DNA of 64,000 bases from Cordilura impudica (GCA_963682025.1 OY821518.1:124334800-124398799); one strand, 5' to 3'; shown: positions 1 through 12,807, counted from the stretch's first letter. Made by a program: numbers and translations. Notes: generated from the letters alone by a model not told the origin.

Positions 1-320
1 GCGAACTTATTCCAAGTGCCCGAGTTTCGGTTCACTCTACCCGCTTCTATAGTAGATCACATCCGTTTGAAGTCTATTGTCCAGTTGACCGCACAACGCA
101 TTACAGAGAGAATTCGTTTATCAGTCGAACTAGCCGTATGTGGAATAAACCCCCGCAGAGGTCTTTCCTGACAGTTGTAATCTAATAAAATTTAAGTCAA
201 ATATCCATAAACACTACTCCCTCTCTCCTCCTTCCCATAACCTATTTTCCTTAAATCAACACAATGCACTGCATTTGTAGGGGGCATCCCCTGAGTGTTG
301 GTTAACAAAAAAAAAAATAA
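1..320 (+). mobile_element. 3' end of a non-LTR retrotransposon (RT C-terminus and 3' UTR)
   Basis: The window opens inside an open frame (3-185) whose translation includes HPFEVYCPVDRT, HYRENSFISRTS and RMWN. This is the conserved tail just after the reverse transcriptase of jockey/I/LOA-type insect non-LTR elements, where the usual motif ends RMWNSLP; here the end reads RMWNKPP. The frame stops at 183-185. A T/C-rich 3' UTR follows and ends in an A-rich tract at about 307-320. The 5' part lies outside the window. A diverged copy of the same tail lies inverted at 12808-13078. Clade assignment is uncertain from so short a piece. Confidence 0.75.
3..185 (+). CDS. C-terminal end of non-LTR ORF2 (partial, 5' cut by window edge)
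   Basis: About 60 codons remain of the region downstream of the reverse transcriptase domain. Motifs seen: ARVSVHSTRFYSRSH, then PFEVYCPVDRTTHYREN, then SFISRTSRMWNKPP. In jockey-like ORF2 proteins this segment follows the thumb and ends the protein. The frame is uninterrupted to a TAA. No catalytic residue is in view, so activity cannot be judged. Confidence 0.65.
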   Translation, partial: ELIPSARVSVHSTRFYSRSHPFEVYCPVDRTTHYRENSFISRTSRMWNKPPQRSFLTVVI

Positions 321-321
321 G

Positions 322-2730
322 GTTTTTTCTTTATTCCAAAACATCCATTTGTCTCCAACTCTTATCTTGTCATTTCGAACTTATATTCATTTGTTTTTAT
401 TAACTGCTAGTATTTCTTTTCTGAGCTGCAGCATTACCTTTTTATTCTGTTGACGTTCGCTATTTAGATCCTGCTCGATATAAATAGAACTGCCTGTCAG
501 ATTATTTGTATGCTTCAAAACTTCTTGTACCATTTTTTCAAACTTTAGTTTCGCAACAATTGTCATTTGTTTACTGGTTTCATGTAATTTTTTGTAGATT
601 GAGGTCCTTAAATAATTTTAAGATTCCTTTCGAATACATTCACTACAGCTTTATAGGCCGACTTTTCCGGTTGAATGCCCACTATAGTAAGACATTTTTT
701 TAATATTATCTTCCAGCAATAGCATTCTTCGATTTGTATTTTCTTTGGCTTCAAAACAAAATAGTCAGGAGTAACTAAAGGCACTGAAGTTGTAGCTCTC
801 TCTGCATCAAACCATGTTAATAGGTTGCAACACCACATAAACCCCGAAGCTTCAATTCTTTCCAATGAAGATATCAGTGGTTTTCTGGAATAACCGCGTA
901 TTCCCATTTTTGCCAGTTTTGAGTTAACGATGCCAAATATATTAATTTTTTAATGCTCTTTACATGTGTTCAATTTTTTTTTTTTTAAATATTGACCATT
1001 TCTGAGTCTTTTCATTAAATAACGACGTAACTTAAATGATTATTAAATTAACTTGCAGCACTAACGACGTATGTCAAGCTACATTTGATCGCTGACAAAT
1101 TATTTTCTCAGAAAACGACACATAGCGACATACGTTGTTATTAATGAAAAAAAATGCAAAATAATTTTAGATTAGTTTTCAGTTTATAACCACTTGTAAA
1201 AATTTGTGTGTTTATTTCTGTTATTTTTTGTCACTATTATTATTGACACGTTGTAATATTCTGATCCTAAGTCCCGTTAACCTTTTGTGGACGAACAAAA
1301 AATCCATTTTTCAAGCAACAACAACTTATGTCTACATGTGTGGTTACATTGGTCGTTTTCTTTTTCAAAGAAAACGACGTTTGTCGACATGAGTTGTTTT
1401 ATCTGCACACACTTTAAGTGTAATTTACATATTGTTTTTTTCGTCCTTCTCTAAGATCTGTTCCTCTGTAGATTTTTGACTCAAAATTTTATATAAAGTA
1501 TTTATTGCCAATATCTACAGGAGTGTTAAATAAAAAGCTCTAAAATCTTTATATCGAGCATATAATTTTAAATATAACGTTTTTTGGCTCCACTGAACAT
1601 TTTGATTTTATGACATACGTGGTTATTCTAGAAAACCACAGATATATAATCACATAGATTAAGAAGAACAAAACCTCAAGAGCTGGTGTCTAATATTATT
1701 TAATTTTATTTAAAAAAAATACATATTATTCGTTCATTTCAGACTAGGTGTAAGTAATATCACTAAATGTACATAAATTAATTTTAAAACAGTACGACTC
1801 TTTCTCGAAACAGGTATAGGATATCAAATGACCGATCTTGGCCACCTATAATTTTTCTAACTTGTTGTTATTTACTATGTATGATCATTCGAGAATGTAA
1901 TTTTTACATAAAAATAATTTGTTAGTATCGTAACGAAAGAAAATGTTATTTTACATGCAATGATTTATTTTTTTTTTTTTTTGCTGGGTAGTTAAACAAA
2001 ATCTGCTCGAGAACAGATTCTGAGCTCAATATTTATTCATTTATTTTCGCACATTGCCAGTTGAATAGGAACATATTGTGGCTTTAAAGACTTTAAGTCA
2101 ATAAAATTTTAAAATTTAATCACTTAACCGAGAACTTGTTCTAGAAAAATTCCGATAGAATTAGTAGCTTCGAATATAAAAAATATTGTGTATAATCCTA
2201 CAATCTTAAGTTAAAGTTATCATTGCAACAACATAACTAAGAACATTAAGAAGAGTAGCTTAACTGGCTGTTCTTCTTCCAAATAGAAAATTTTGCTGGA
2301 TTATGATATTGTTGTTATATCACTTTCATATATTGCATGTTTGTATGTGTATGTATGTATTGTATTGCGAATAATGTATAGGATGCATAAGTTTCATAGT
2401 ATAAGTATGAATGCTTGAATGTATTAGTAATGAGTATAATATTGCATACGTAATGTTAGCAATTTGTATGCAATTGATGTTAAGCTATAATATTGTGTGT
2501 GTTTAGTATACAAACACATACACATACTTAGATTCACTAACACACATTTCAAGAAGAACTTGTCTTGACTATTTTTAAGACGATTGTCTATATATGCAGA
2601 GTTAAGGCATGTTATGCAGCATTTACAAGTAGTAGTCTTGTGTAGTGAAAAATATATGCAACTGCGAATTTATCTATTTATTTGTATCTTTCTATCTTAA
2701 ACTACAAAATACAAGCAAATAGCTAAAAAT
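322..2730. other. Non-coding AT-rich stretch, no gene recognised
   Basis: No frame here resembles a known protein; the short open frames (for example 506-703 and 1204-1392) have low-complexity translations and no motif. The stretch holds homopolymer T runs (near 970 and 1970) and a cluster of inverted copies of a TAACNACGTATGTC-like motif between 1063 and 1640, described as a finding. Confidence 0.5.
1063..1640. repeat. Cluster of inverted short motif copies (GACATACGTTGTT-like)
   Basis: Related 13-14 bp words occur at about 1064-1077 (sense), 1128-1141 (inverted, one mismatch), 1322-1334 (sense), 1387-1397 (inverted) and 1609-1624 (inverted). Two of the pairs form small palindromes, and the second encloses a perfect hairpin at 1350-1376 (arms GTCGTTTTCTTT / AAAGAAAACGAC). 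They look like remnants of a small foldback element. No coding potential. Confidence 0.4.
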
Positions 2731-2733
2731 ATG

Positions 2734-3203
2734 TGCGTTAGGGCGGTATAAATTGTATGCTTGAATAAATATCAGCTGGGAAATTTATTCTAAATTCTTA
2801 CTTCTTCCTAAGATGACCATAATAATTACGTAGTCGGTTTTGGTTTAATTTCTTGGAGATTCCAATATTTGGTATAGGAATCTGCTATATCTGTAGAAGC
2901 TTTTTTTCAGATCCCCTTTTTAGTTATAACTTTTTGCGGTAATTTAAATATAGAGTATTTGACTTGAAAATTAGGTTTCAATAACTGGCTGGAGATTTGA
3001 ATTAATAATCCGCGAATTAGTTGGAGCCCCATGAGTATTCCAAATGGTTTACAAAGCCAATTCCTGGGTTTCATGTAAATTTTTATAAAAACGTAGACTT
3101 ATTGTTCATAGATTTTTTAATATTTTTTTTTTTATTTTTTTTTTTAACTTTTATTTCAATTTAGCAGCGACAACTTTTTTAAAATAAGTCCCGCCCTAAT
3201 GCA
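2734..3203. mobile_element. MITE-like element bounded by a 13-bp inverted repeat
   Basis: TGCGTTAGGGCGG at 2734-2746 is matched by CCGCCCTAATGCA at 3191-3203 (inverted, one mismatch), followed internally by further similarity (CGGTATAAATTG against CGGGACTTATTT). The 470 bp interior is AT-rich with T runs and no reading frame. Size and structure fit a non-autonomous inverted-repeat element. A target duplication is not obvious. Confidence 0.45.
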
Positions 3204-3639
3204 TATACATATATATGGTATATTACTTTACATTTACGTTGCAAATACATAAAATATAAATTTATTATAAATAAGAAATGTAAACTTACATACATAAAAT
3301 TTTCATGTTTATACAACACATGTTGTGAAACCCATATTCGTGCATATATTTTCCTTAGCGTGTCCTTCTATTTATATTCAACAAATTTGTTCCATATTTC
3401 TTTTTTTCACCGCATTTTATACTTTTTTCTTAATGTGCATATTTTAAATAAACGAGAACATTCCTTTCCATGTCTTAGCGGGATGGCCAAGTTTTAGCTA
3501 ATATTAGATCAGTCAATTACTTTAATTAAAATAATTTAAAATGAACGATATATTAAAAAATAACTAAAATTAAATGGTTGGAATCCTTATAAAATTCATA
3601 TCTATTATACATGTAGATAGTTGACCTTTATGTTGTTCA

Positions 3640-5150
3640 ATTTATTTTCTGATTCGGCTTGAGGTCATCAATTTTCAATAAAATAAAAACGAAAGGGATT
3701 TTTTTTCCTTTAATTTAATTATTTTATTTTATTTTTCCAGTTTTTCCTTAAACATTGTTTACCATCTTCAGGGGATCTATTTCAAAAATATATACAAAAA
3801 CATTTATATCAAAACAGAATTATTACAAACAAACATTAACAATATTTTTCTTTAACAATTACTTTTAAAAATTAAATAATCTGTTTAAAAAATAAAAACC
3901 TTTCACCACTATACTCTAGTGTATTGTCCAATGTTTTTTCATCGTTTGTATATTTTGATCTGTGTTTCTCTATTGTGTGTCTGTAAATTTGGGCAGATTT
4001 TTCGGTGTCAGTTTTGTAATTAAGCCTCTTTTCTATTGGCACTTCAATAATATGGAGATATTCAAGTGTGTATCTCTTTTTATAATTATTCTCATTAATT
4101 CTTGTACGTTGTCAAAATTAGCCTTATGACCAGTCAGTGTACAGTGGGCAAGAGCAGTTTTTTGCGCTAATGGTTTATCAGTTGCCTTATGTTCAGATTT
4201 ATGTGACGACATTCTAGTTTTAAATTTGCTCCTGTTGGTGCCAACATATACCTAATGACACGTATTGGAATCATCACCATAACAATCAATTTTATAAACT
4301 AAGTTAGACTTTTCGTCTCTTTCCAATTTAGATTTAGTTTTGCTAAAAAGTTTGCCAATTATATTATTAGTTCTAAGGGATAATTCAAACTTTTCTGTAT
4401 TATAAATATTAGAATTTTTAAGTCTTTCCGACAAACCTGGAAACCTCTAAAAATCTCATTGTTCAAAAATCTCGTTTTCACCTGTTTAATTAATTCAATA
4501 ACAGTTTTGTTAGGGAAATCGTTCTTATGTAAAATACTTGTAAGCTTATTCATGTTGTTCCCATGGAAATCTTCATCATTTATACTAAGAAATCTGTTGA
4601 TGAAATTTACTGCTGTGTTGATGATAATATTCCTCGTATGTTTTTTGGTTTTGGTTTTTGATACCAATCAAGTTTTAAAAAGACTACCTTGTCTTATAAT
4701 AATCGAATCGAGATACATTAAGCTGTTGTTGTATTCTTTTTCCATTGTAAATTGAATCTGTCGATTGAAAGAGTTCAATGTCTTCAGCGTTTCATTCATT
4801 TCATCTGTTTTTACAATAGCAAAGAGATCCTCTACGTATTTTGTTATGCTTCTGGGTTTATTAGTCAACTTTTTCAGTGACACATTTATTAGCTCTTCCA
4901 TGACAATATCTGCAATTACAGAAGAAGCTGGAGAACCCATTGGCTTTCCCTTGTTTTGCTCAAAGAATTTGTCAGAATATTTAAAATAGCTGCTTTCCTT
5001 TATGTGAAACGTCAAAAGTTCCAGAAAAATATCGTTTGGAATGTGGGTTAATTTTTTCAATATTTCTCAAATCAATATCTCTAAATAATTCTCAAAGCTA
5101 AGTTTTAATTTTTTTGAAAATTTTGTTGAAAAGCCGAATCAGAAAATAAA
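3640..5150 (-). mobile_element. Penelope-like retroelement, degenerate and 5'-truncated
   Basis: The minus strand carries a Penelope-type reverse transcriptase C-terminal half followed by a GIY-YIG endonuclease, the diagnostic order of Penelope-like elements. The module is bracketed by an inverted repeat: TTATTTTCTGATTCGGCTT at 3643-3661 against AAGCCGAATCAGAAAATAAA at 5131-5150. The stretch AACATTGTTTACCATCTTCA near 3752-3771 resembles the terminal repeat sequence common in this group. The fingers half of the RT is missing beyond about 5075. Confidence 0.8.
4000..5075 (-). pseudogene. Penelope-like reverse transcriptase / GIY-YIG endonuclease, broken
   Basis: Reading from 5075 down, KPMGSPASSVIADI is the RT motif before the active site. 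KYVEDLFAIV at about 4830 is the active-site box, where the family has YVDD; the second aspartate is here glutamate. The linker MYLDSIIIR, INTAVNFINRFLS and NDFPNKTVIELI follows after an in-frame stop at 4668-4670. The endonuclease reads LVYKIDCYGDDSNTC, then a stop at 4252-4254, then VYVGTNRSKFKTRMSSHK and AHCTLTGH. The altered box and the stops mean it is inactive. In intact elements this protein copies RNA at a nicked target end. Confidence 0.8.
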
Positions 5151-6385
5151 TCTAAAATCCATATCTTTTAAAAGAAATAACATTCGCATAAAATTGATGC
5201 TACAATAAAATTTTGACTTTGACTTTTCAAAGATCCATGAAGATCTAACGGATCAATGAACAAATGTATCCTCCTTTCTCCCAGGTAACAAACAATGCTT
5301 GTATTGTTTGTATTGTTTATAGCCAGCAGATTCGATACTCAATATTACGAACTCAATATACGAACTACTTCCGAAAAAAATAAAAATATTATTAATACCT
5401 TCCACCAACTGTGTCTTAAACTCAATATTATCATCAGTGCTGGGTACGTGACCATTTTAATACAGCTACTTACCTTCTAAGTTCTTAAATTCATATTTAG
5501 TTGTTTTTCCTTTACGTCCACTATTTATTACAGCTTTTTATCGACATTTTTATAAAGACAATGGTGGTTCGTTTTTTATAGAAAGAATAAACTTCTATCT
5601 GAAATATTGCATTATTATTCTGTTTCTCACAATCGTGAAAAGAAATAAGCTAAACCCCACCACAATGAAAAAGAAATATTCATCTGTGACAATTTTAAGT
5701 TGGTTGAGATGTCAAAAGCTAATTTTTGATAAGCAGAGTTTTTAATTTCAATACTATAATTTAAATAAAAGTTCTCTTGCCGCCGGCAGCAGCTCAAAAC
5801 CAGCTTTAAGCCATACCACTTGGACCTCTTGGCACTTGGAGTATTACTACAAATATACACTAGAGGTGCTAGAGGTGTTCTTAATAACATGGCTTAATTT
5901 TAAAGTGCTTTGCTTCCAGGTCCCCGGTCAGATTTTGTTCCTTTATAATAAAAATTAAATAAAATTTGGAGGGAATCCGATAACTTTTAATGGATCCGGA
6001 AATTACTTCAATATACCCCTACACGAAAATGATACATGTTAGTTTTAGTTTATTCGAATAATTATTTCTAGATCTATATTTCTTAAAATTGTGGATAAAT
6101 TATTATATCCGATTTTTTATACGATATACATTTTTGTTGGTAAGCCTCAGCAACCTGGAAAATAATTATTTTTCCTATTCATCATTGTTTAATATGCTGT
6201 TAAAACTTAGAATGAATTTAATGCCTCTCCCAGCAGTATATTTTACTACAAATATCTTTTAAGATAATATCCAACCTTCCTCAAATTCAAATGTTGTTTT
6301 CCAAGTTAAAAGCACAAACTCTAGAAATTCCACTGATAAAATAAACCAACTGAAGATATACTTTATTTTCTCCGATACAAGATAA
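5150..6385. other. Non-coding stretch, nothing recognised
   Basis: AT-rich sequence with only short unrecognised frames (for example 5295-5480 plus and 5627-5890 minus). Neither carries a motif I know. A short GC-richer patch at 5779-5830 does not resolve into a known feature. Confidence 0.4.
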
Positions 6386-6387
6386 AG

Positions 6388-6560
6388 CGCCCAGGTGGGT
6401 GAGTAGATAGCGTGCTCGCCTATCATGCGGGGGTCATGAGTTCGATTTCCACCAGAGGCTTCGGTCTATCGCTGCGAAAACTAGCCAAATCCGTCTTATC
6501 CTTGGACCCAAAAATTATAATCTGCAGACAAGCCACTCGGCTTCGCGGAACTAGTCTTAA
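6388..6560 (+). repeat. tRNA-derived SINE-like sequence
   Basis: At 6388-6460 the sequence has tRNA-like promoter layout: GTGGGTGAGTAGATAGCG in the A-box region, a pairing anticodon-like stem-loop CTCGC-CTATCAT-GCGGG at 6416-6432, and GAGTTCGATTTCC at 6438-6450 close to the B-box consensus. The T stem pairs poorly and the acceptor ends do not pair, so it is not a functional tRNA. About 100 bp of tRNA-unrelated sequence follows. A tRNA-derived SINE head is the best reading, and it would be transcribed by Pol III if intact. Confidence 0.5.
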
Positions 6561-7620
6561 AAAAATTACATAAGGAGTATTTTGAAAGTCTATTAAATAC
6601 GAATAAGATCGACCATTTTTTAATTTTACAATTGATTCTTTTAATTTGAGTTTTTCAACCATTTTACGTTTTTCGTCAAAACTTATTTTTGGATAAAAAA
6701 AAAGGCTAGAGCTACTGCTTCCTCAGAAATATACCATAAATATTTGCTCATTTTTCTAAGAATTACTGCTGAAATTTCTGGATTGGTTTTCGAATGTCGC
6801 GTAATCCATTTGATACATTTTTCGCAAGTAAGAATTTGTCACGGAACAAAAATATTTGCAAAAAATAAATTGACATCCAGCGTGCAAGGCTAGTTGGACC
6901 AGGGCTTCGAAAGTTATAGTGCTCTGCACCAAGAAAGATTAAGACCAACTGAAGTAATTCTTTTTTTCAATCCCGTAAAGTCATATCGACACCAAGCATG
7001 CAACAGGACATCCTTTTTGTCTTTGTATTTCGAGAAACATTCTGTCTTCTACAAATAAATTGCTAAATTCATATTTATATTGCTTTTGCCTTTAGAACAC
7101 TGTTTGAATTACATTTCATTGTTAAGAAATTACTTCATTGCAACTACCGCTTATATAACAAATGAAAAAAAGAACTAAATCACGGTTTTACAACAATGTT
7201 TTTTGGCATTTTAGCGGCAATGTATGCAAAAAATCCCGACTGTTGGTGAGGAATACACGATTTCTAGGGATAGTGAACACAAACAGTAAAGTGTTCTAAA
7301 ATAATAAATTTTGTGAACCGAATATACATACACACAGAAAAAGGATTCATTGTTGCAACCGAATTAGTTGCCAATCGAATTTTGGTAGTCCCATGTACCA
7401 TCAACTTATTCTGTTGTTATTACTGAATTATATAATACATATCACCGTACAATGGTAAAGACAATTTATATTATATATAAATTCTATTGTATGCATGGTA
7501 AAATTTAATTAATACAATGGAATTATTAATTTCAATTATTGATTGTTACAAACATTAATCGGAGTTTTTACTTATTTATATGCAAAAACAAAAATTATTA
7601 TTATTTGTTTTTTAAAAACT

Positions 7621-7690
7621 TATATATTTTGCATTAATATATTTTACATTTACATTTATATATTTTACATTATATATTTTACATTAACAT
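7621..7690. repeat. AT-rich short tandem repeat (TATATTTTACATT-type)
   Basis: Four to five imperfect copies of a 13-15 bp unit built from TATATATTTTACATT run head to tail. This is simple-sequence DNA without coding potential. Confidence 0.6.
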
Positions 7691-10626
7691 AAAAAAATAA
7701 AATTAATTTGAATAAAAAGACGTTATTTTTACACCAATTTGAAATACTCGCATATGTAAAGGATGCCCCAAAATTCTGCTAACATTTCTAAAATAATAAA
7801 TATTGTTATTATATATTACATTACTATTATTAATAATTAATAATAATATTATTATTTAATAAATATTATTATCAATGCTGTGAATATTTATAAATTGGTT
7901 AAAGAATGGTTAGACCCTAAGAGAGGCAATTAATAGTCATTGCTACCTGAAGAAAAATCCAGATATATATAGGATGGTATTAAAAACATCATTGATATAT
8001 TCTAAAAACATTTAGTGATACATAAGTCATCCAATATTTTACACATTAATGCAAACTGTGGATACTATGGCTGAAAGGGGTATTTTTCGACCTACGCCAA
8101 ATCATTTCAATCTCAATTCGAACGCACAAGAAGTTTGCAATAGATTTATTTAAACCGAACTCATAGGGAACATTTATAATTGGCCGAGGTCTTAGCATAA
8201 ACTTCTTTCTACAAATTTTGAACAGCTGTTCGTATGTACTACATAATGTACTCTTTATGTAATATTTATTTTTCCGTGTCGTCGGCCGCATTATAAAAGC
8301 TGTGTCTATGTCAAATATATTTCGTAGTACAAATATCAGCACAAACCCATTACTTACCCAATCGCATAATAATCTCCTCGGTCTATTGATCGACTTTGCA
8401 ACAACGACTGCTTTTGGGACCTTCTAACCGGAAAATGAAGCAGTGGTAAGCACTTGAATACATATTGGATTTGGTCAGCTCCATACCTCGTCTACTACAA
8501 AAAATGTATTTTATGCTGATGTATAACATTGCGGTTAATCATACCTGCTCGCAATGTGATAACCAGGTTCCAGGTTATTTACTCGTATGTCCTCTTAAAC
8601 GTTTGTACCGACGCGTGTCATACGGTGCGTTGAATTTGTGTTGCTAAATCACGAGTTGCTGCCGAAATGAAAAGCTGACAATCACGAATGGAATTATAAA
8701 TTATGACAACCGAGATTTGCACCTTCACATCTACCCGAATATGTTCTACTTTTGTAAACACTAATAATACATACCACGAAGAAACTCATGTCATATATAC
8801 TGAATAACATCTTTAGGTTCCCAAGGAATGTGTATTTCTGGATAAATAATTTTAAACTCTCTTTACACGTTACAAATAAATTATCACACAAAATTAAAAA
8901 ATTTTCTTTATTCTTCTATTTAATTTAATTTGACATATGACAAATTAGATCAACAAATTCGGTCTTGCTAATCATATTCTATGTTTTTTTTGTTTGGTTG
9001 TCACAACAGAATTTGAATCAAGCAATTTCCGTTCGATTAGAAATACCAAAACATTTTAATAGTTTGGGTTTCTATTGTTATAACCGAAAGGCAATTCTTA
9101 ATACAAATTTTATATGTAGAACGGTAACCAATTATTTGTTGCAATATATGTTAAAATATTTTCGATTTGAAATATGTTGTTAAACTAGAATTGGTAGTTG
9201 CAGTCGCCAATAATTGTTATTGACGCATATTATTGTTGGTTTGAATAGGTTGCCTCAATTAAATTAATTTAAAAATTTGTAAAAAGGTATTGATTGGTAA
9301 AGGGAACTAGTTTTGTTGGCATATATACCTTTATTTTAAATTAATTATGTTTATATGATAGTTATAAATGAATATCTATTGTATTCTTAAATATTAAAGA
9401 AATACAATAAAAATTCTTATTACTTTATCAAATTTTTCTAGATGTAAACAAATTCCAACCAATCTTTTTTCTGTGTGTACTTTTGAAAGTTTACCGATAT
9501 TGCAACTAATCAAAAATGCACAGAAAATATCATGCAGCACATAAAGCACGGTAGAGTGGAGTAAATGGGAAAAATTATAAAAATTGTTTAACTTAGTATT
9601 TTTTAAAGAAATTAATGAGAAAACTGCTACTAAAAATTGACAAATGTATAAAAATAGATGTTTTACAAGAACCTGCCCGAGAGTATATATAAATCCAATA
9701 TTACAGAATAAGAACACATCTAATACACACTAATGAAGCAAATGATACAAACACAGCAACCACATCAATAAAAATAATTGCAGCCTTTAAACACAAGAAA
9801 CAAAATATAGAGATATTACAGAAACAAAAAGACCAACTCAGTAAAATCATATTTTTTCACCAGTTTTTACATTTTCATTGAAATATCGGAACTTATAGAA
9901 CCGATTTTGATGATTTTAAATACCAACCGGCTCCGCATGTCACTGAATTATTTTTGCTAAAAATAGCAACACAGTTGGCCAACTGACAGCTTCATAAAAC
10001 TCAAAAAAGGTTTAATAAAATGATTACCGAACGGGTAGGGCTTAAATGTAGTTTTCACTGTCATTTTAAATGTAATTTGTTGGCAGTTGAAAGATATCGG
10101 CAATATTTGCCATTTAAAATGAAAATGCCAACATTTTGACAATGGGTGGCTTTTTTTTTGTCTGTTTATAAGATGTAATGACGAGATTTTAGTTAAGGTT
10201 GACTAAAGATTAGCTTATCCCGTTAAACTACCCGTTTTACTTCCTTTCATTTCACTCGTCTGTTTGTGTACCGAAAAAAATTTGGATCGATTCTTAACCC
10301 TTTTCCCGTGATCCAAACTAGCTGAAACTTTGCCAAAAATTTAAATATAGTATAATAGTATAATAAAGAGATATTTTTGAGATTTTTTACAGATCTTTTT
10401 CTAGACATGTTTCATTTTTAGCCAATCAATTATTTAATTACGTGATGGTAAACTCAATTCACAGAGAGAGAGAGTATAATAAAAACTTGGTTTCTATGTT
10501 TTAGTTTTGTTAGAATTTATTGTGGTACCAATATTCATGTTGTATTTTATCCGTAATTTTTTTTTTTTTTTTTTTTTTTTTGTAAAAGATGAGAGTTTTT
10601 CAAAAACATCTTTTCCAGCATATTTT

Positions 10627-10845
10627 TTAGTAAAAGAGTTTTATCGATAAACTATTTTACTGCCATTGAAACTTCTATAATATCAAGGCTTTCAAATAAA
10701 ATGATTTCAAGTTTTTAAATTGGCTGAACTTATTTTATATCATTAACAAAATTGAAAAATTTTATGAAATTTAAAATTTTTTATAAATAATTTCCGCAAC
10801 ATAATTTTAGTAAAACAGTTTTATCGACAAACTGTTTTACTGTTA
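10627..10845. repeat. Two diverged tandem copies of a hairpin-bearing unit
   Basis: AGTAAAACAGTTT-TATCGAC-AAACTGTTTTACT near 10808-10840 is a perfect 13-bp stem with a 7-base loop. About 180 bp upstream (10627-10660) the related AGTAAAAGAGTTT-TATCGAT-AAACTATTTTACT occurs. The flanks after each hairpin also match (TTTCAAATAAAATGATTTCA against TTTCAAAAAAAAATGATTTG). It is a degenerate tandem duplication of about 180 bp. Confidence 0.5.
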
Positions 10846-12014
10846 CACTGCTTTCAAAAAAAAATGATTTGAATTTTTAAAGGTATCTTAAATTATTTTA
10901 AATCACAAATACATATATTAGAGTGGGTCAAATTATAGGGGCCCGAAAAAATCTCCATGGGCTCTTCGCCCATGCCGTACCCATATACGACATAAATAAA
11001 TTTTTTCATCGAAATTTTGGGGGTCTGATTTTAAATCTGTTTGTCTAAATCACTGCTTAAATCATTAAAATTGTAGGCTTTTTATATCTTCTTCTATTAA
11101 TGGGTTACTTTTTACATACACTCAATTTTGTCTGTGTTGCCTATATTCCTTCCAAATTATTATACATATGTACAAGAAGGAAGTGGAGGCATGCGAAAAT
11201 TTATTACATTTTCACAGATGGACAGACCGATAATGCTATGTCAACTTGGCTTGTTATAAGGATCACGAATATATACATTTAATGGGTCCAGATTTTTTAT
11301 TTATTACTAGAAGTGCAATATATATACTTTCTATACACTGGTGTAGAGGGTATAAACAAATTTTATGGCGATTTTTCAGTTGAGAAGGCTAACATATATA
11401 AAAAGAAGCATACGGTATCCTATACCTTGAGCTGCGAAAAACAGTGTTCAACATATCTGGTTGGGATCCTTAATTTTCATACAAAAATAAGCATAGATCA
11501 ACTTAAGCATATAAAATGATGTCAGTAATGCATTCCAACAACAAACATAAAAGATACTTTTCCTACACTATTCCTACGCTTTTTGTTGTTAAATATATGT
11601 TTTGTGGGTATAAAAAATACTCAAATGCTCATTCGAAATTGACTTAAGTCCAATTTAGGTCTACCTCATAAGGGAAATTTAGAAGGAAGCTAGTTCTGAT
11701 TTTCATTTATGTTTATATGGAATCGATTCAGAAAGTAAGTCTGAGCCGATGAGTATAATAAAAACAGAATCTAGGTTTAGTATTTTTGATAGTTACACTA
11801 TATCACACGTACACTGCATAAGGTATATGATATTAAAATAATCGCAGTAAATGTGCATATTGGTTTCTGAATAGTTATAAAAAAATATGTAAGCTTCTAA
11901 GACCTTACCCTGCTTAATTTTGATAAAAATTTGTCACGAATATTCTATTTTGAAATAGAATTTAAATTCTAGGTTTAACATTTCCTGAAATATAGTACCT
12001 TGGACATTGATAAC

Positions 12015-12585
12015 ACTGGCGAACATTTTTGGGGTCATTGTTTGGGGGTGAGAAGTCAGTATAGAAGAAAGGGTTTGGCGTTCTCAGGACAAACTTTTTT
12101 TTATAACCTTGTATATTTTTCCTTAGCTTGATGTTTATTTCCATTGACAATTTCTCATTTCATTCTTCAGCAAAGTTGTAGCTAAGGCTCAGATAATTAA
12201 AAAAAATAGAATAAAAATAGTGATGTATATTTGATTTAATATTAAAAATATCGCTCATACGATACACTGCTTCCAATCTACTAATAAATAATAATTTTAC
12301 GCCCTGAATATGTTGGAAAAATAAAATATTTTGCAAAGATTTCATTCGAACAAATTGGTCCAACTTAATTTGCTAAACCTATCTGAAGAATGAAATGAGA
12401 AATCCGCAATGGTTCCTGAGTTATAGCTGGAAAAGAAATATCAATAAAAGGAAAATAATATAAAATATCATAAAAAATTGTTTGGCCTGAGAAAGCCAAA
12501 AGCCTTGGAGATTTTACTAAACTGGCCTAGTACTTTAACGATGACTTTGATTTTTTCACCCACCGAGAATGGCGGTTCCATAGAG
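12015..12585. mobile_element. Foldback MITE, family 2, copy 1
   Basis: Long imperfect inverted arms: AATTTCTCATTTCATTCTTCAG at 12148-12170 mirrors CTGAAGAATGAAATGAGAAAT at 12382-12402, and GGTTTGGCGTTCTCAGGAC in the left arm mirrors GTTTGGCCTGAGAAAGCC in the right. The right arm contains CTGGCCTAGTACTTTAACG, which is shared with related copies at 24682-24910 and 53036-53660. No protein is encoded. Confidence 0.55.
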
Positions 12586-12807
12586 TATTAATCATAAAGG
12601 ACTCACCAAAAATTGTCTTATATAAATGCGTTTACTTTTAAAACTTATTAACATATACTTCCAATCGAGGACTGAATGTGACATGCAGAAAAATTTTATG
12701 TATGGAGGGTAATTACAAACTTTGCAAAAAAATATATATTAGTGATAATTGATGATTGGCTTGTCTATATTTGTACTATATTTAATTAGTAAGTTGTTTG
12801 CTTTGTT

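Larger units (their letters stand above)
6560..12000. other. Long stretch with no recognised gene
   Basis: I see only AT-rich sequence, simple runs (a TATATATTTTACATT-type repeat at 7621-7690, a T run at 10558-10582), a pair of related hairpins at 10627-10842, and a GC-richer patch at 10921-11010 (GGGTCAAATTATAGGGGCCC) that looks like a dispersed repeat. Open frames at 8046-8342 (minus), 8465-8647 (plus) and 9394-9717 (minus) gave no recognisable family. Confidence 0.4.

Noticed and set aside
6388..6460. Functional tRNA gene
   Set aside because: The T stem and acceptor stem do not pair, and the head is followed by SINE-like sequence.
8046..8342. 98-codon minus-strand frame
   Set aside because: Not recognised, AT-rich codons, no supporting start, splice or homologous motif.
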